A stretch of DNA of 7,334 nt from Hyphomicrobiales bacterium (GTDB taxonomy: Bacteria > Pseudomonadota > Alphaproteobacteria > Rhizobiales > Afifellaceae), in assembly GCA_013812985.1 (NCBI GenBank), contig JACCSN010000497.1:1-7334 (forward strand), in the 5' to 3' direction. The position numbers were made by a program, and so were the translations under genes. Of the stretch, positions 7,328 to 7,334 are shown piece after piece; position 1 is the stretch's first letter, and each line of letters begins with the position of its first letter. The notes under the pieces were generated by a model. It was not told the origin of the DNA and did not search any database. It saw nothing but the letters and a program-made list of their open reading frames with translations.

Positions 7328-7334
7328 TTCAAGG

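Larger units (their letters stand above)
6905..7334 (+). promoter_or_regulatory. Long structured mRNA leader (about 430 nt) of a gene beyond the window end
   Basis: Between the predicted start of transcription and the window end there is no convincing long coding frame. There is a string of stable stem-loops, a mini-ORF and a terminator-like element, listed separately. Further hairpins inside it: CCCC-GGA-GGGG (7034-7044); a 6-bp stem 7088-7093/7109-7114 with one G-U; and the long-range pair 7185-7196/7236-7247. Two CT-repeat tracts lie at 7247-7265 and 7305-7313. I checked by eye for RNase P RNA, SRP RNA and tmRNA hallmarks and did not find them. A stand-alone non-coding RNA of about 310 nt ending at 7217 is the main alternative to a leader. 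Confidence 0.5.

Overview
The window is GC-rich bacterial chromosome with an alphaproteobacterial look, probably Hyphomicrobiales/Rhizobiales. I base that on the style of the DnaK C-terminus (ending ...[16 protein letters not shown]), a DnaJ starting [12 protein letters not shown], the dnaK-dnaJ gene order and the codon use. No taxonomic marker that would settle genus is present.

Layout. Positions 1-1089 hold the C-terminal 362 codons of dnaK (5' end outside the window). After a 66-nt spacer with a strong GC-rich stem-loop comes complete dnaJ (1156-2277). Only 62 nt later starts one very large gene on the same strand (2340-6761, 1473 codons, or 1451 if translation starts at the second ATG). 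Its product has an N-terminal NACHT/STAND-type ATPase, a long helical region that looks like a repeat solenoid, and a C-terminal segment with PD-(D/E)XK nuclease motifs. I read it as a probable single-gene immune/defence protein inserted as cargo beside the housekeeping chaperone operon. Its base composition is visibly less GC-rich than that of dnaKJ, and no transposase, integrase or tRNA accompanies it. No promoter or terminator is obvious between dnaJ and this gene, so it may be read at least partly from the heat-shock operon.

Positions 6762-7334 hold no conventional gene. A good sigma-70-type promoter (about 6870-6898, with an A-tract upstream and an extended -10) appears to start a leader of about 430 nt that runs off the window end. 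The leader contains several stable hairpins, a 7-codon upstream ORF with a strong Shine-Dalgarno (7130-7153), an intrinsic-terminator-like hairpin followed by six T (7189-7217), and a segment just after the uORF stop (7157-7163) that pairs perfectly with the terminator's ascending arm and loop. That is the architecture of a translation-coupled transcription attenuator. The regulated gene would start just beyond the window: a Shine-Dalgarno-like GGAG sits 7 nt from the last base. I cannot identify that gene from what is present.

How the parts relate: DnaK and DnaJ are partner chaperones. The NACHT-nuclease protein is functionally separate and probably acquired. The attenuated leader most likely belongs to the ancestral downstream neighbour, whose own promoter lies just after the inserted gene.
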